This document shows, in pieces, positions 28,429-35,467 of a stretch of DNA of 64,000 nt. Every line of letters starts with the position of its first letter. Positions within the stretch are counted from its first letter, which is position 1. Made by a program: the position numbers and the translations under genes. Source of the stretch: Rhodothermales bacterium (GTDB lineage Bacteria > Bacteroidota > Rhodothermia > Rhodothermales > VXPQ01); assembly GCA_022825385.1 (NCBI GenBank), contig JAJDWX010000009.1, positions 81,852-145,851 of the forward strand, read 5' to 3'. The notes below the pieces were generated by a model. It was not told the origin of the DNA. It was given only the letters and a program-made list of their open reading frames with translations, and did no database searches.

Positions 28429-29511
28429 TTAGGACGCATCGTTTTCTTCCACTTCTTCGGACATTGCACGTCTGTATTCGTCGGCGAAGGCTTTTTCCAT
28501 GGTCTGGACAAATTCGATCAGGTCCTGCTTGTGTTTTTGCCACGATTCCTCGTCCAGACGGCAAAACCACTGTTCTCGTACGCGTTCCGTTGCATATACA
28601 TGTATCGCAGGCTTGGTTTCAAACGGGATCGCGTTTTTCAGCTGTTCGAAATGCTCGTAGCAAAGGTCGACGGTCCCGGGCGGAAAGATGATCTGCACCT
28701 TCCCGTACTCATTGAGCGTAATGAAATGTGATGCACGGACATGCACATTTTCAGGCAATATGATTGTGCGTTGGCAGTAGGTGATCCCGGATTTCGTGTA
28801 GTACGATCTCACGCAGTAGTTCAGTGCTTTTTCTGCATTCTGTAACAGATTTGTCACTCCGTATTCAGCGGCCTTGCGAAGTACTTCCTGTTTGCAGTCC
28901 TTTTGAGTCGAACCGCGACGACCGTTATTCGATGTCTGATCATCTGATGTTTGCACCTGACGGGCCAGCAGGATGGCGTCGCCGTGGGCGTAGCCATGGA
29001 AGGTTGCTATGCCGATGTCGATGTCTCGCTCCGCCAGATAGTCGATCATGCGGCGGGCATGCTCGTCAGCTCCGAGGCCGACCAGCATCATTTGTACGGG
29101 TTTAAGCGCATCTTCCCACTGGTTTGCATACCATTCGTCGAAATCCGTGATTTTGTCTATCCCGTTCTTGCCGGATTCCTCGGCAATGAGCGTTGCAAGT
29201 TTCGATTCGGACAGGCTTTCCAGGTAGCTGCCGTAATCCAGAACCTGCGCCACGGCGTTTCGCGTCAATTTTTCGCGCTTGAGTTCAAAGACCGTCAGTT
29301 TGCCCTCATTGTCAATGCCCAGCAGGTCGATATAGCCCGTTGCAACCGGAACCTGTCTGCCAACCAGCGTCAGGCCGTGCATGAGCATACCGGGGTTTGC
29401 TGTCAGGATGTCCTCCAGCATTTCTTCCGTACCCACCTGCTTGGCGGGGGCCAGTTTCGTAGACTTGCGGGATTCCCGTTCAATTTGCCAGATTCCGATG
29501 TTGGTTTTCAT
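28429..29511 (-). CDS. NucS/DUF91-like PD-(D/E)xK nuclease domain protein
   Basis: 360 residues. Residues 25-100 match the DUF91/NucS-type endonuclease core: D62 in YIDLLGID, E76-L-K78 in TVFELKRE, then the conserved helix NAVAQVLDYGSYL. Asp and Glu-x-Lys form the expected metal site. The remainder (about 100-360) is an unrecognised C-terminal region with HARRMIDYLAERDIDI and a Cys/Tyr-containing domain, possibly for target recognition. No signal peptide. It precedes the HicB-ATPase gene by 53 bases. Genes of this kind occur singly or in defence neighbourhoods; function unknown. Confidence 0.7.
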   Translation of the reverse strand: MKTNIGIWQIERESRKSTKLAPAKQVGTEEMLEDILTANPGMLMHGLTLVGRQVPVATGYIDLLGIDNEGKLTVFELKREKLTRNAVAQVLDYGSYLESLSESKLATLIAEESGKNGIDKITDFDEWYANQWEDALKPVQMMLVGLGADEHARRMIDYLAERDIDIGIATFHGYAHGDAILLARQVQTSDDQTSNNGRRGSTQKDCKQEVLRKAAEYGVTNLLQNAEKALNYCVRSYYTKSGITYCQRTIILPENVHVRASHFITLNEYGKVQIIFPPGTVDLCYEHFEQLKNAIPFETKPAIHVYATERVREQWFCRLDEESWQKHKQDLIEFVQTMEKAFADEYRRAMSEEVEENDAS

Positions 29512-29522
29512 ATGATTTCAGG

Positions 29523-29568
29523 GGTGGTTCGGGTTGGCTGGACAATTTATTGGAGTTTTAAGGTGTAA
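29523..29568 (+). repeat. Copy A of a ~46-bp dispersed repeat
   Basis: Begins GGTGGTTCGGGTTG and ends TTTTAAGGTGTA, located between the nuclease gene and the DUF1828 gene. About 36 of 46 positions match the copy at 31181-31226 read on the minus strand. A shorter, more diverged third copy lies at about 31120-31167, also minus strand. Non-coding in all three places. Confidence 0.6.
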
Positions 29569-29580
29569 TCCGTATGCAAC

Positions 29581-30369
29581 TCAGGCCGCCGCGCGTTGCG
29601 TAATTTTCCGGTGGAAATCTTCGTTGGCGTCGAGCGAAGAAATCATGTCTCCGCCGACATCCGAGAGTCTGGCGAGGTCCACTCTGGGAATTTCAGGTTG
29701 ATTCTGAAAAACGAGAATCGATTCGAACCGGATCTTATGCAGGTGAAAGTGCGACAACATGATCGTTGCTAACCGCGCTTTGTCCTGAGTGGGTATGCCG
29801 TACACGAACAACGGGGTATCGTTTTTGCCCTCGATTCGGTAGTCCACCGGGTACACCTGCGCATTGTCTATTTCCAGATGATAATTCCGCTTTATTTTGG
29901 CCTCGTCTACCAGATCAGAGAGCAGGTCGTGCAGGTCGTCGTAGAATGCGGAGCCGACATTAGATCGGGACAGAAACGTCAGATCGTAGACCTGGGTCAG
30001 GGCTTGCCCGAACCGGAAGATGGCTTCCGGCAATCGTTCGGGAGGCGTATCGTAACACAACGCGCCGCCACCCTTCTCCCATTGGAGTCCGCTTTCGTTC
30101 ATAATGCGTTCGAGCAGCATGCCCCGTGTTCCGTCCATGAACCCATCAATGTCATGATCATAGCTAATGTGCATGAGCGTATGGCCCTTGTCCGACAGTC
30201 GCAACCCGCCCGTATCTGTTTGCGACAGGTGGATCGGGTAATGGTCGCCGTCGGGAAACCGGAAGTGCGTGTGCAACATCACCGCGCCGTCCGGGCGCCG
30301 CTCTATCCTGACGTCTTCGCAAAGACGCTCGCACAGGAGTTTCTGGAGTTTGTCAAGGGCAAGCGTCAT
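29581..30369 (-). CDS. DUF1828/DUF1829-type protein
   Basis: 262-residue soluble protein from ATG 30369, which overlaps the upstream stop as ATGA. The N-terminal half (about 15-105) has the DUF1828 pattern: FPDGDHYPIHL, then GGLRLSDKGHTLMHI. The C-terminal half (about 150-245) matches the DUF1829 pattern with NYHLEIDNAQVYPVDYRIEG and a strand PLFVYGIPTQDKARLATIML. Function unknown in general; such genes are frequent in phages and mobile regions. Coupled to the gene at 30366-30842. Confidence 0.65.
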   Translation of the reverse strand: MTLALDKLQKLLCERLCEDVRIERRPDGAVMLHTHFRFPDGDHYPIHLSQTDTGGLRLSDKGHTLMHISYDHDIDGFMDGTRGMLLERIMNESGLQWEKGGGALCYDTPPERLPEAIFRFGQALTQVYDLTFLSRSNVGSAFYDDLHDLLSDLVDEAKIKRNYHLEIDNAQVYPVDYRIEGKNDTPLFVYGIPTQDKARLATIMLSHFHLHKIRFESILVFQNQPEIPRVDLARLSDVGGDMISSLDANEDFHRKITQRAAA

Positions 30370-30842
30370 AGCGCTAATGTGGGTTCGTCGTGCCGGGCGT
30401 GAATCCCGCTCACCTGAAAATCCTTCATCAGACAAGCCAGCGCGCCTTCAAGCGAAGTGAATCGGTCGGTTTCTTCGGCATTCGATTCGGGTTTCTCGCC
30501 GTTCGCGATCGCTTGTGCCGAGGCGCAATGGATGTGCGGGCGGTAAGCAATGTCTCCGTGCACATGGCCTGGTCCATTGTAGCGCGCCAGCGTGAGGGGC
30601 GAGCCGCCTCGGGGAATATACTTGATTCCGCAGGAAAAATCGTATTTATCGGCGAGATTCTGGCGCTGATAGACCGTGAAATACGAATTTGGGTCCTGCT
30701 CCGAGGATGCCTGGTAGGTGCGCTGTTTGTGCACCGGGCGCATCGTAGGTTTGCGCAGCCACCGTGCCTTTGGGTTCGTTACCCGCTTTGGCATGTCACG
30801 GAGCGCGTCGAGTTCTTCGTCCGTGTAGTGTTTCGTGCCCAT
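30366..30842 (-). CDS. Hypothetical protein coupled to the DUF1828 gene
   Basis: 158 residues, start ATG 30842 (MGTKHYTDEELDALRDMPKR). A basic N-terminal segment is followed by a domain with FTVYQRQNLADKYDFSCGIKY and a His-rich motif GPGHVHGDIAYRPHIHCA, reminiscent of a small uncharacterised family (possibly the one called DUF6978) that I recall beside DUF1828 proteins; this is from memory and uncertain. Its TGA overlaps the ATG of the next gene, so the two are translationally coupled and probably form a two-component module. Confidence 0.55.
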   Translation of the reverse strand: MGTKHYTDEELDALRDMPKRVTNPKARWLRKPTMRPVHKQRTYQASSEQDPNSYFTVYQRQNLADKYDFSCGIKYIPRGGSPLTLARYNGPGHVHGDIAYRPHIHCASAQAIANGEKPESNAEETDRFTSLEGALACLMKDFQVSGIHARHDEPTLAL

Positions 30843-31119
30843 GGGTCTTCCTCGCAAATGGGATTACACGTTTCCATGGGGGCGTAAACGGGGTTGCGGC
30901 TCCGGCGTGTTTCAATCGCTTCGGCCAGGGCCGCTCCCGACTATGATTATTCACCCTGTACGGCCCGCAGGGTTCCGTTCTGGACTGGAAAAAGCCTTCG
31001 CTTAAAATATTTAACCTTGGAATTTTGGTGCCTAATAAAATAAGGTTGGCTTGTTTTGCGGGGCAAGGAAGGCCCTGCCGGGGGTGTTGTGCAAGCGGCT
31101 CATCTTGTCCGTGGCGCTT

Positions 31120-31226
31120 GCATTTCTTCTTTAGAAAAATTCTTGTACGATCAACCCGAACCATCTCTAAGGTCGCAATCCTATACCTTAAAAGCCCAAA
31201 ATCCTGTTCAGACAACCCGAACCACC
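31120..31226 (-). repeat. Copies B and C of the dispersed repeat, in tandem
   Basis: On the minus strand, copy B (31226 down to 31181) reads GGTGGTTCGGGTTG ... TTTTAAGGTATA and aligns without gaps to copy A at 29523. Copy C (from 31167 down) begins GATGGTTCGGGTTG with a weaker continuation. The two starts are 59 bases apart. They lie in the 743-base gap 30843-31585, which otherwise holds two terminator-like hairpins, an mntA remnant and a candidate small RNA. Confidence 0.55.
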
Positions 31227-31356
31227 TCCCTGGACAGGCACTTCCATGAATTTATAATTTTTTGCCCCAGGCGGGGAACCATTCGGAAACTGCGCGTAGA
31301 AAATATCAATCATACATGGCTGGAAACGGGTCTCGGCCTGTTTCTGTTATGGAGGC

Positions 31357-31392
31357 AAAAGCCCCGCCTGCCTTGCGCAGCGCGGGGCTTTT
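31357..31392. terminator. Bidirectional intrinsic terminator
   Basis: Perfect 11-bp inverted repeat AAAAGCCCCGC (31357-31367) and GCGGGGCTTTT (31382-31392) with a 14-base loop. Because the outer pairs are A/T, a T-run follows the GC stem on both strands. It is well placed to end the minus-strand restriction-modification operon, whose last frame stops at 31847, after the intervening remnants. Confidence 0.7.
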
Positions 31393-31409
31393 ATTTGCGG
31401 GGCAGGGCG

Positions 31410-31470
31410 TCAGACGTTGATTATCTCCTGCTCCACGTAGGGGGGGAGTATCTCGATCGGCAGGTTTGGC
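31410..31470 (-). pseudogene. Remnant: 3' end of an mntA-like nucleotidyltransferase gene
   Basis: Minus-strand peptide ending IEILPPYVEQEIINV then TGA at 31410. The intact antitoxin at 35177-35467 ends VEIRPYVEREVINV, and the DNA around both (TGATTA..TCTCC or TCCCGCTCCACRTAGG) is clearly related. No upstream coding part remains. Probably the leftover of an earlier or duplicated HEPN/MNT module in the same locus. Confidence 0.55.
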
Positions 31471-31492
31471 GCGCCTCCGCCGCTTATGGGGC

Positions 31493-31521
31493 TTGCATTG
31501 CTTGCCTGAACACCTTATATT
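31493..31521 (+). promoter_or_regulatory. Sigma70-like promoter candidate
   Basis: TTGCAT (31493-31498), 17-base spacer, TATATT (31516-31521), pointing right. No plus-strand protein gene follows; about 70-100 bases downstream lies a strong hairpin with T-tract, so it may drive a short RNA. Confidence 0.4.
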
Positions 31522-31527
31522 ATGGGT

Positions 31528-31632
31528 TGCGACTAGAGGGCCGTTCCAAAAAGCGGCTTACTCTCTGGGCTAGTCGTTCCGGTTTTCAAGGCCAGTGCTG
31601 AACCTTCAGGTCGGCGCTGGCCTTTATTTTTT
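31528..31632 (+). ncRNA. Candidate small structured RNA
   Basis: Placed between the promoter candidate at 31493-31521 and a hairpin terminator. Inside, GACTAG (31531-31536) pairs with CTAGTC (31570-31575), enclosing GCCG (31540-31543) with CGGC (31554-31557). The 3' part is AAGGCCAGTGC (31588-31598) against GCGCTGGCCTT (31614-31624), 11 pairs with one G-U, followed by TATTTTTT. Estimated length about 105 nt. It overlaps the 3' end of the DUF3800 remnant on the opposite strand, so part of the T-tract could simply reflect Lys codons there. No known RNA family recognised. Confidence 0.35.
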
Positions 31633-31834
31633 CCCAAATCTCGAATACTCGGGCGTCGTGCCACTTTGCAGGCGTCTCGTTCCGGGCGAGATAGCGTCCC
31701 GCCATGTACACCACCACGTCCGCAAGCTGAAGAAAGCGGCTGTGGTGTGATCGGGTGAAATAGACGGTATCCACCAATCGGCCCAGTGGTCTTCCGAAAT
31801 GCATTGGCGTTTTACCTGAAGTTCTGCAAAGCAC
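31586..31834 (-). pseudogene. Remnant: C-terminal part of a DUF3800 protein
   Basis: 82-codon frame whose first part contains LVDTVYFTRSHHSRFLQLAD followed by VVVYMAGRYLARN. It corresponds to the last third of DUF3800 proteins: a strand with D-x-x-x-F, then S-R-x-x-Q-L-A-D and a helix. DUF3800 proteins are normally over 200 residues and carry Asp residues near the N-terminus, which are missing; upstream sequence belongs to the methyltransferase gene 12 bases away. A truncated gene. Confidence 0.6.
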
Positions 31835-31846
31835 GCCCCCCTGGTA

Positions 31847-32920
31847 TTACGCCCGAAACACCTTCATCACTTCGTCGCCGAGGTGGTTGATTACCTTGAC
31901 TGCAATGCGGCCGGAGGAGGGGCGGTCGAAGGGGCGGGAGACGTCGCTGCGTAGCGTTGACCAGGCTTCCGCGTTGATTTCGGCCTTGAGCGTCGTTTTG
32001 AGCGATTTGTAGGGATCGCTGGCGCCGAGGAAGTAGGCGTGGCGGACGAAAAAACTTTCCCCATTGTAGTCGGTATCGACGAACCAGCAAGCAATGCCGT
32101 CCGTATCGTCGCTGCGGATTTCGCCGCTGTTCGGGTGGAATACATCGACCCCGTTGATCTTGATCTGGACTTGATCGTTTTCTGCTTCAAGGATGTCGAT
32201 GTCCGGCTCGCCGAAGATGACAAAAAGATTGCCCTTCCCTGTGTTCTTGAGGTCGTCGGCCATGTGCAGGTCGGCGTTCATGCGGGCCTTGAGGATGGGG
32301 ACGCGACCCAGTTTGCTGAATTCCGAGGCGTGGGCGTCGTAGTTGAAGGCGCAGGCGATGAGCACGTCGAATCCGGCGTCCGCAGCCTCGCGGGCGGCTT
32401 CCACAAGGTCGGGCCGGGAAACAGTGCCGAATTCCGGGCCTATGAAGATGCCCGCCCGCTTTTCGCCGCTTGCGGCGCCATTATTTTCGGCGTAGCGCCC
32501 TTCCGCGCAGACGAGTTGGCCCGGCCACGGCCTGAGTACGGAAAAGGCGATGCGATCCTCCTTGTGCGCCTGCTGTACGCCCGTGGTTTTGAGGTGGTCG
32601 AGGATCATTTCAGCGAAGCCCTGCTGTGCGCCGTACCCGAGTTTGGCTTCGGCGACATGGCCTATGAGTTCGTCGTCTTCGTCAACTCCCAGCAGGCGGT
32701 GCGGCGACAGGCTTTCTACCGTGAACGGTCCGGCGACGCGGACGGTTTTTTTGTCTGCGTACGGCTTGTCGTAGAGGTATTCGTATTCGGCCTGGGCGGC
32801 GATGGAAGCGTCAATGGCCTGTTGCCGGGCGATGCGGGCTTCCCAAAAACGTTCGAGCGCCTGTTTGGCCTCGTCGCTCCAGTGGGCATCCGGTTCACGC
32901 GGGACTTCCCATTCGAGCAA
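31847..32920 (-). CDS. mod: C-terminal part of phase-variable type III methyltransferase (out of frame at present)
   Basis: Open frame of 357 codons if read from TTG 32920, but the same frame is open back to the CA repeat at 33054, reading EFLVAAGGRAGRRIDF and onward without a stop. It contains ERFWEARIARQQAIDAS and YLYDKPYADKKTVRVAGPFT, segments I know as the C-terminal half of adenine-specific type III-like methyltransferases. It therefore belongs to the gene at 32986-34812 and has been separated from it by the repeat length. With 12 CA units (or 9, or 15) the two parts join into about 987 residues. Ends at 31847, 12 bases before the DUF3800 remnant. Confidence 0.8.
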   Translation of the reverse strand: MLEWEVPREPDAHWSDEAKQALERFWEARIARQQAIDASIAAQAEYEYLYDKPYADKKTVRVAGPFTVESLSPHRLLGVDEDDELIGHVAEAKLGYGAQQGFAEMILDHLKTTGVQQAHKEDRIAFSVLRPWPGQLVCAEGRYAENNGAASGEKRAGIFIGPEFGTVSRPDLVEAAREAADAGFDVLIACAFNYDAHASEFSKLGRVPILKARMNADLHMADDLKNTGKGNLFVIFGEPDIDILEAENDQVQIKINGVDVFHPNSGEIRSDDTDGIACWFVDTDYNGESFFVRHAYFLGASDPYKSLKTTLKAEINAEAWSTLRSDVSRPFDRPSSGRIAVKVINHLGDEVMKVFRA

Positions 32921-32985
32921 GGCGTTGCGCGGCGCCGTTTCGCCGGACGGCAGCGCTTCTGTCTCGTCGGGCGAGGCGGCAAAGT

Positions 32986-34812
32986 CTATGCGGCGACCCG
33001 CCCGGCCGCCCGCGGCGACGAGAAATTCTGTGTGTGTGTGTGTGTGTGTGTGTGACTATCCTCTTGTATGTGATTCTTTCTGTAACTCCTTGCGTCCCTT
33101 TGCATTACGGCGTTGAAACCATCCAGCGCCGCTTCCACTTCCGGTTGTTTTTGCTCCCAGATTACGTCGATTTCGGCGTTGTTGGCGATGGCTTTGAGCG
33201 TGATATGCGGGACGCGTTCGTACACGAAACCATGGCGAATATTGTTATACGTCGGTTTTTCCGAGGGGGCCTTGCGGGCGAGCGCGGCTTCCTTGATTTG
33301 CCCTTCGCGACTGTCGGCGAGCAGATACCAGGGATAGCGGGCGCCCATGATGCGGGCGCGGGCCAGCGCGAGCGCAACCCGCGACGTGTCGATGGTGATC
33401 CAGCGGCGGCCCCATTGCTCGGCGACGTATGCGGTGGTGCCGGAGCCACAGGTGGGGTCGAGTACGAGATCGCCGGGGTCCGTGGCCATGAGGATGCAGC
33501 GGGAGACCGTCAGTTCACTAGTTTGGACTACGTAGGTCTTCTGCGTAAAAGTCCCGATCACGGTATCTTGCCATATGTTTGTTAGCGGCTGGACCGGGAA
33601 CCAGTTTTTGAAGCGTTTATATGCGAGGACGCGGGGCAGAGCTAGTAGTTTGTTGGCCCGGGATAGCCTTTCAAGGCCTTGTTGGCTAGTTGACCAACCG
33701 CGAGTTGTAGACGGCGAGAATTCGCGACCTTCGAATGAAAGATCGAATCGGCTCGAGTCTCCCCCTGTCTGTGATGTGATGTCTGCTGCGCGAAACCGCC
33801 GTCCGTCGTCGGCTGTAGTTCCTTCACGAAGCTCAACCGTTGACAAACGTCGGCAGGTTCCGTCCTCGGTTTCGATCCACCGAAATGTACCCAACTCAGT
33901 TGTTTCGACCTTCTCGGTCCATAATCCCCGGTACTTCATTCTGTCCCGGCTCTTAGCGTACCAGATCAGAAAGTCAACGACCGGAGCTAGTGTGCCTGTT
34001 GTTTGCGCACTGGTCTTCCGGAACGGGATGATGGACACAAAATTCTCCTCCCCAAACACCTCATCCATCAGCGCCCGCACCCGGTGTACGTTTTCGTCCC
34101 CGATTTGCACGAAAACGGAGCCGCTTTCCGTCAACAAATCCCGGGCTACGGTCAGTCGGTCCCGCAGGTACGTCAAATACGAATGAATCCCGTCCCGCCA
34201 CGTATCCCGGAACGCCTTCACTTGCTCTGGCTCGCGCGTAATGTGCTCGGCCGCGCCGTCTTTTACGTTCCGGCTGGTCGTGGACCACTGAAAATTCGAG
34301 TTGAACTTGATGCCGTAGGGCGGGTCTATGTAGATGCACTGTACCTTGCCGCGCAGCCCCTCCCGCTCGGCAAGCGACGCCATCGCTTGCAACGAATCGC
34401 CAAGAATCATCCGGTTGGACCAGTTGGCGTCGTGCTGGTAGAATTCGGTCCGGGCATCCTCGCTCGGCAAGCCATTAAAATCCGCAAACAAATCTGCCTG
34501 TGCGGTTGCCTCGTCCTCCTCGGTTTCCTTGCTCCGCCGCCGCAAATCGTCGATCAGCGCCTTCGGATGCACTTTTTCCTGAATGAAAAGCGGAGGCGCC
34601 TGCGCGATCAATTCCGCCGAGTCTTGCGCATCTTTGCCGCGCCAGACGAGTTGCGGGTCAAGGTCGCGATTGCGACGTTCGTACGCCACCTGGACGGGAT
34701 GGCGGTCGTCGTCTTCCAGTACGCCTTGATATTCCGCCGTGGGAATATTCTTGCGGGAAGCCTCGTCGTGCTTGAGGGTTTTGATCTTTTGGGTCGATTT
34801 CCGTTTTGGCAT
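32986..34812 (-). CDS. mod: Type III-like adenine-specific DNA methyltransferase, N-terminal part (phase OFF)
   Basis: 608 codons as it stands. Catalytic motif IV DPPY is at residues 163-166 and the AdoMet motif I variant DPTCGSGTT at 452-460. This order marks a beta-class N6-adenine methyltransferase, and the long stretch between them would hold target recognition. The reading ends in alternating His-Thr residues coded by (CA)13, then QNFSSPR and a stop 13 codons later, instead of entering the C-terminal half at 31847-32920. Catalytic motifs remain, but the missing 350 residues probably make the short form inactive. The ATG follows the hepT TAG directly, so it is the fourth gene of the operon res-mntA-hepT-mod. 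Confidence 0.9.
   Translation of the reverse strand: MPKRKSTQKIKTLKHDEASRKNIPTAEYQGVLEDDDRHPVQVAYERRNRDLDPQLVWRGKDAQDSAELIAQAPPLFIQEKVHPKALIDDLRRRSKETEEDEATAQADLFADFNGLPSEDARTEFYQHDANWSNRMILGDSLQAMASLAEREGLRGKVQCIYIDPPYGIKFNSNFQWSTTSRNVKDGAAEHITREPEQVKAFRDTWRDGIHSYLTYLRDRLTVARDLLTESGSVFVQIGDENVHRVRALMDEVFGEENFVSIIPFRKTSAQTTGTLAPVVDFLIWYAKSRDRMKYRGLWTEKVETTELGTFRWIETEDGTCRRLSTVELREGTTADDGRRFRAADITSQTGGDSSRFDLSFEGREFSPSTTRGWSTSQQGLERLSRANKLLALPRVLAYKRFKNWFPVQPLTNIWQDTVIGTFTQKTYVVQTSELTVSRCILMATDPGDLVLDPTCGSGTTAYVAEQWGRRWITIDTSRVALALARARIMGARYPWYLLADSREGQIKEAALARKAPSEKPTYNNIRHGFVYERVPHITLKAIANNAEIDVIWEQKQPEVEAALDGFNAVMQRDARSYRKNHIQEDSHTHTHTHTQNFSSPRAAGRVAA
33029..33054. repeat. (TG/CA)13 microsatellite, phase-variation switch in mod
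   Basis: 26 bases, 13 perfect TG units on the plus strand (CA in the coding direction). It lies exactly where the methyltransferase reading frame breaks. Loss of one unit or gain of two shifts the upstream frame into the downstream one. Dinucleotide tracts of this length are prone to slipped-strand mispairing and also to sequencing error. Confidence 0.95.
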
Positions 34813-35184
34813 CTATGCAGCGTCCTCGCTGGTGGTGTTCAACAGATTTTGCAATGCCGGGAGCAGCTGCGGGATTGCATCCTGAATGATAGTCCAAATA
34901 ATATGATCGTTTAGGCCCAAATATCCATGAGCCAAGCGATTTCTCGTTCCCACAATCGCGTACCAGGGGATATCGGGATATTCCTCCCGCACCTTGTCCG
35001 GGATGTGTGTGGCTGCTTCGCCGATCAATTCTAGATTTCGTAGCGTGGCGTCATACGTGAGTCCGTCCGCGACGAAGGCGTCCTGATCCATATCATGGGT
35101 ATAGGATAACACCTTTTCGCAGAATTCGATCATATCCCCTACATAGAAACGCCATTCCCGCCCTTCGTGGCTGGTATCAGACAT
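34813..35184 (-). CDS. hepT: HEPN-domain RNase toxin HepT
   Basis: 123 residues, all-alpha HEPN (DUF86) fold. Catalytic motif R81-N-R-L-A-H86-G-Y88, the R-x4-H-x-Y signature of these RNases. In characterised MntA/HepT pairs the antitoxin adds AMP to the motif tyrosine and silences the toxin. Its ATG lies eight bases inside the end of mntA, and its TAG abuts the ATG of mod. Embedding in a restriction operon suggests a guard or addiction role for that operon. Confidence 0.9.
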   Translation of the reverse strand: MSDTSHEGREWRFYVGDMIEFCEKVLSYTHDMDQDAFVADGLTYDATLRNLELIGEAATHIPDKVREEYPDIPWYAIVGTRNRLAHGYLGLNDHIIWTIIQDAIPQLLPALQNLLNTTSEDAA

Positions 35185-35467
35185 TGATTACCTCCCGCTC
35201 CACATAGGGGCGTATTTCGACCCGCAGGTTTTGGTTTATCGCCATATCCACCGGGCGCCCCAACAAATCTTCGAGATAGCCTTGCGCTCCGAAATAACGC
35301 CGCCAATCGGGAGACCTGTCAAACTGCACCAGAATATCGACGTCGCTATCGTCGGTCCCCTGATTTCGGGCAAAGGAGCCGAACAGGGCGAGCCGGGTGA
35401 CGCCGTAGCGTTGCGCCAGGGTCGCCTTGTGCGTTCGGAGCAATTTGAGCACGTCGTCTCGCGTCAT
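35177..35467 (-). CDS. mntA: Minimal nucleotidyltransferase antitoxin MntA
   Basis: 96 residues. The nucleotidyltransferase motif G30-S31-F-A-R with D42-V-D44 in DDSDVDILV is intact, as expected for an enzyme that AMPylates HepT. The start overlaps the stop of res as ATGA, and the end overlaps hepT by eight bases, so res, mntA and hepT are translationally linked. A decayed copy of the 3' end lies at 31410-31470. Confidence 0.9.
   Translation of the reverse strand: MTRDDVLKLLRTHKATLAQRYGVTRLALFGSFARNQGTDDSDVDILVQFDRSPDWRRYFGAQGYLEDLLGRPVDMAINQNLRVEIRPYVEREVINV

Noticed and set aside
31049..31063. Possible start of a tmRNA, SRP or RNase P RNA in the gaps at 4.2-4.8 kb and 30.9-31.5 kb
   Set aside because: None of the conserved core strings of these RNAs were found on either strand.
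32039..33055. Plus-strand frame ending in alternating Cys-Val from the TG repeat
   Set aside because: It is antisense to the methyltransferase C-terminal half and has no recognisable domain; the repeat merely keeps both strands open.
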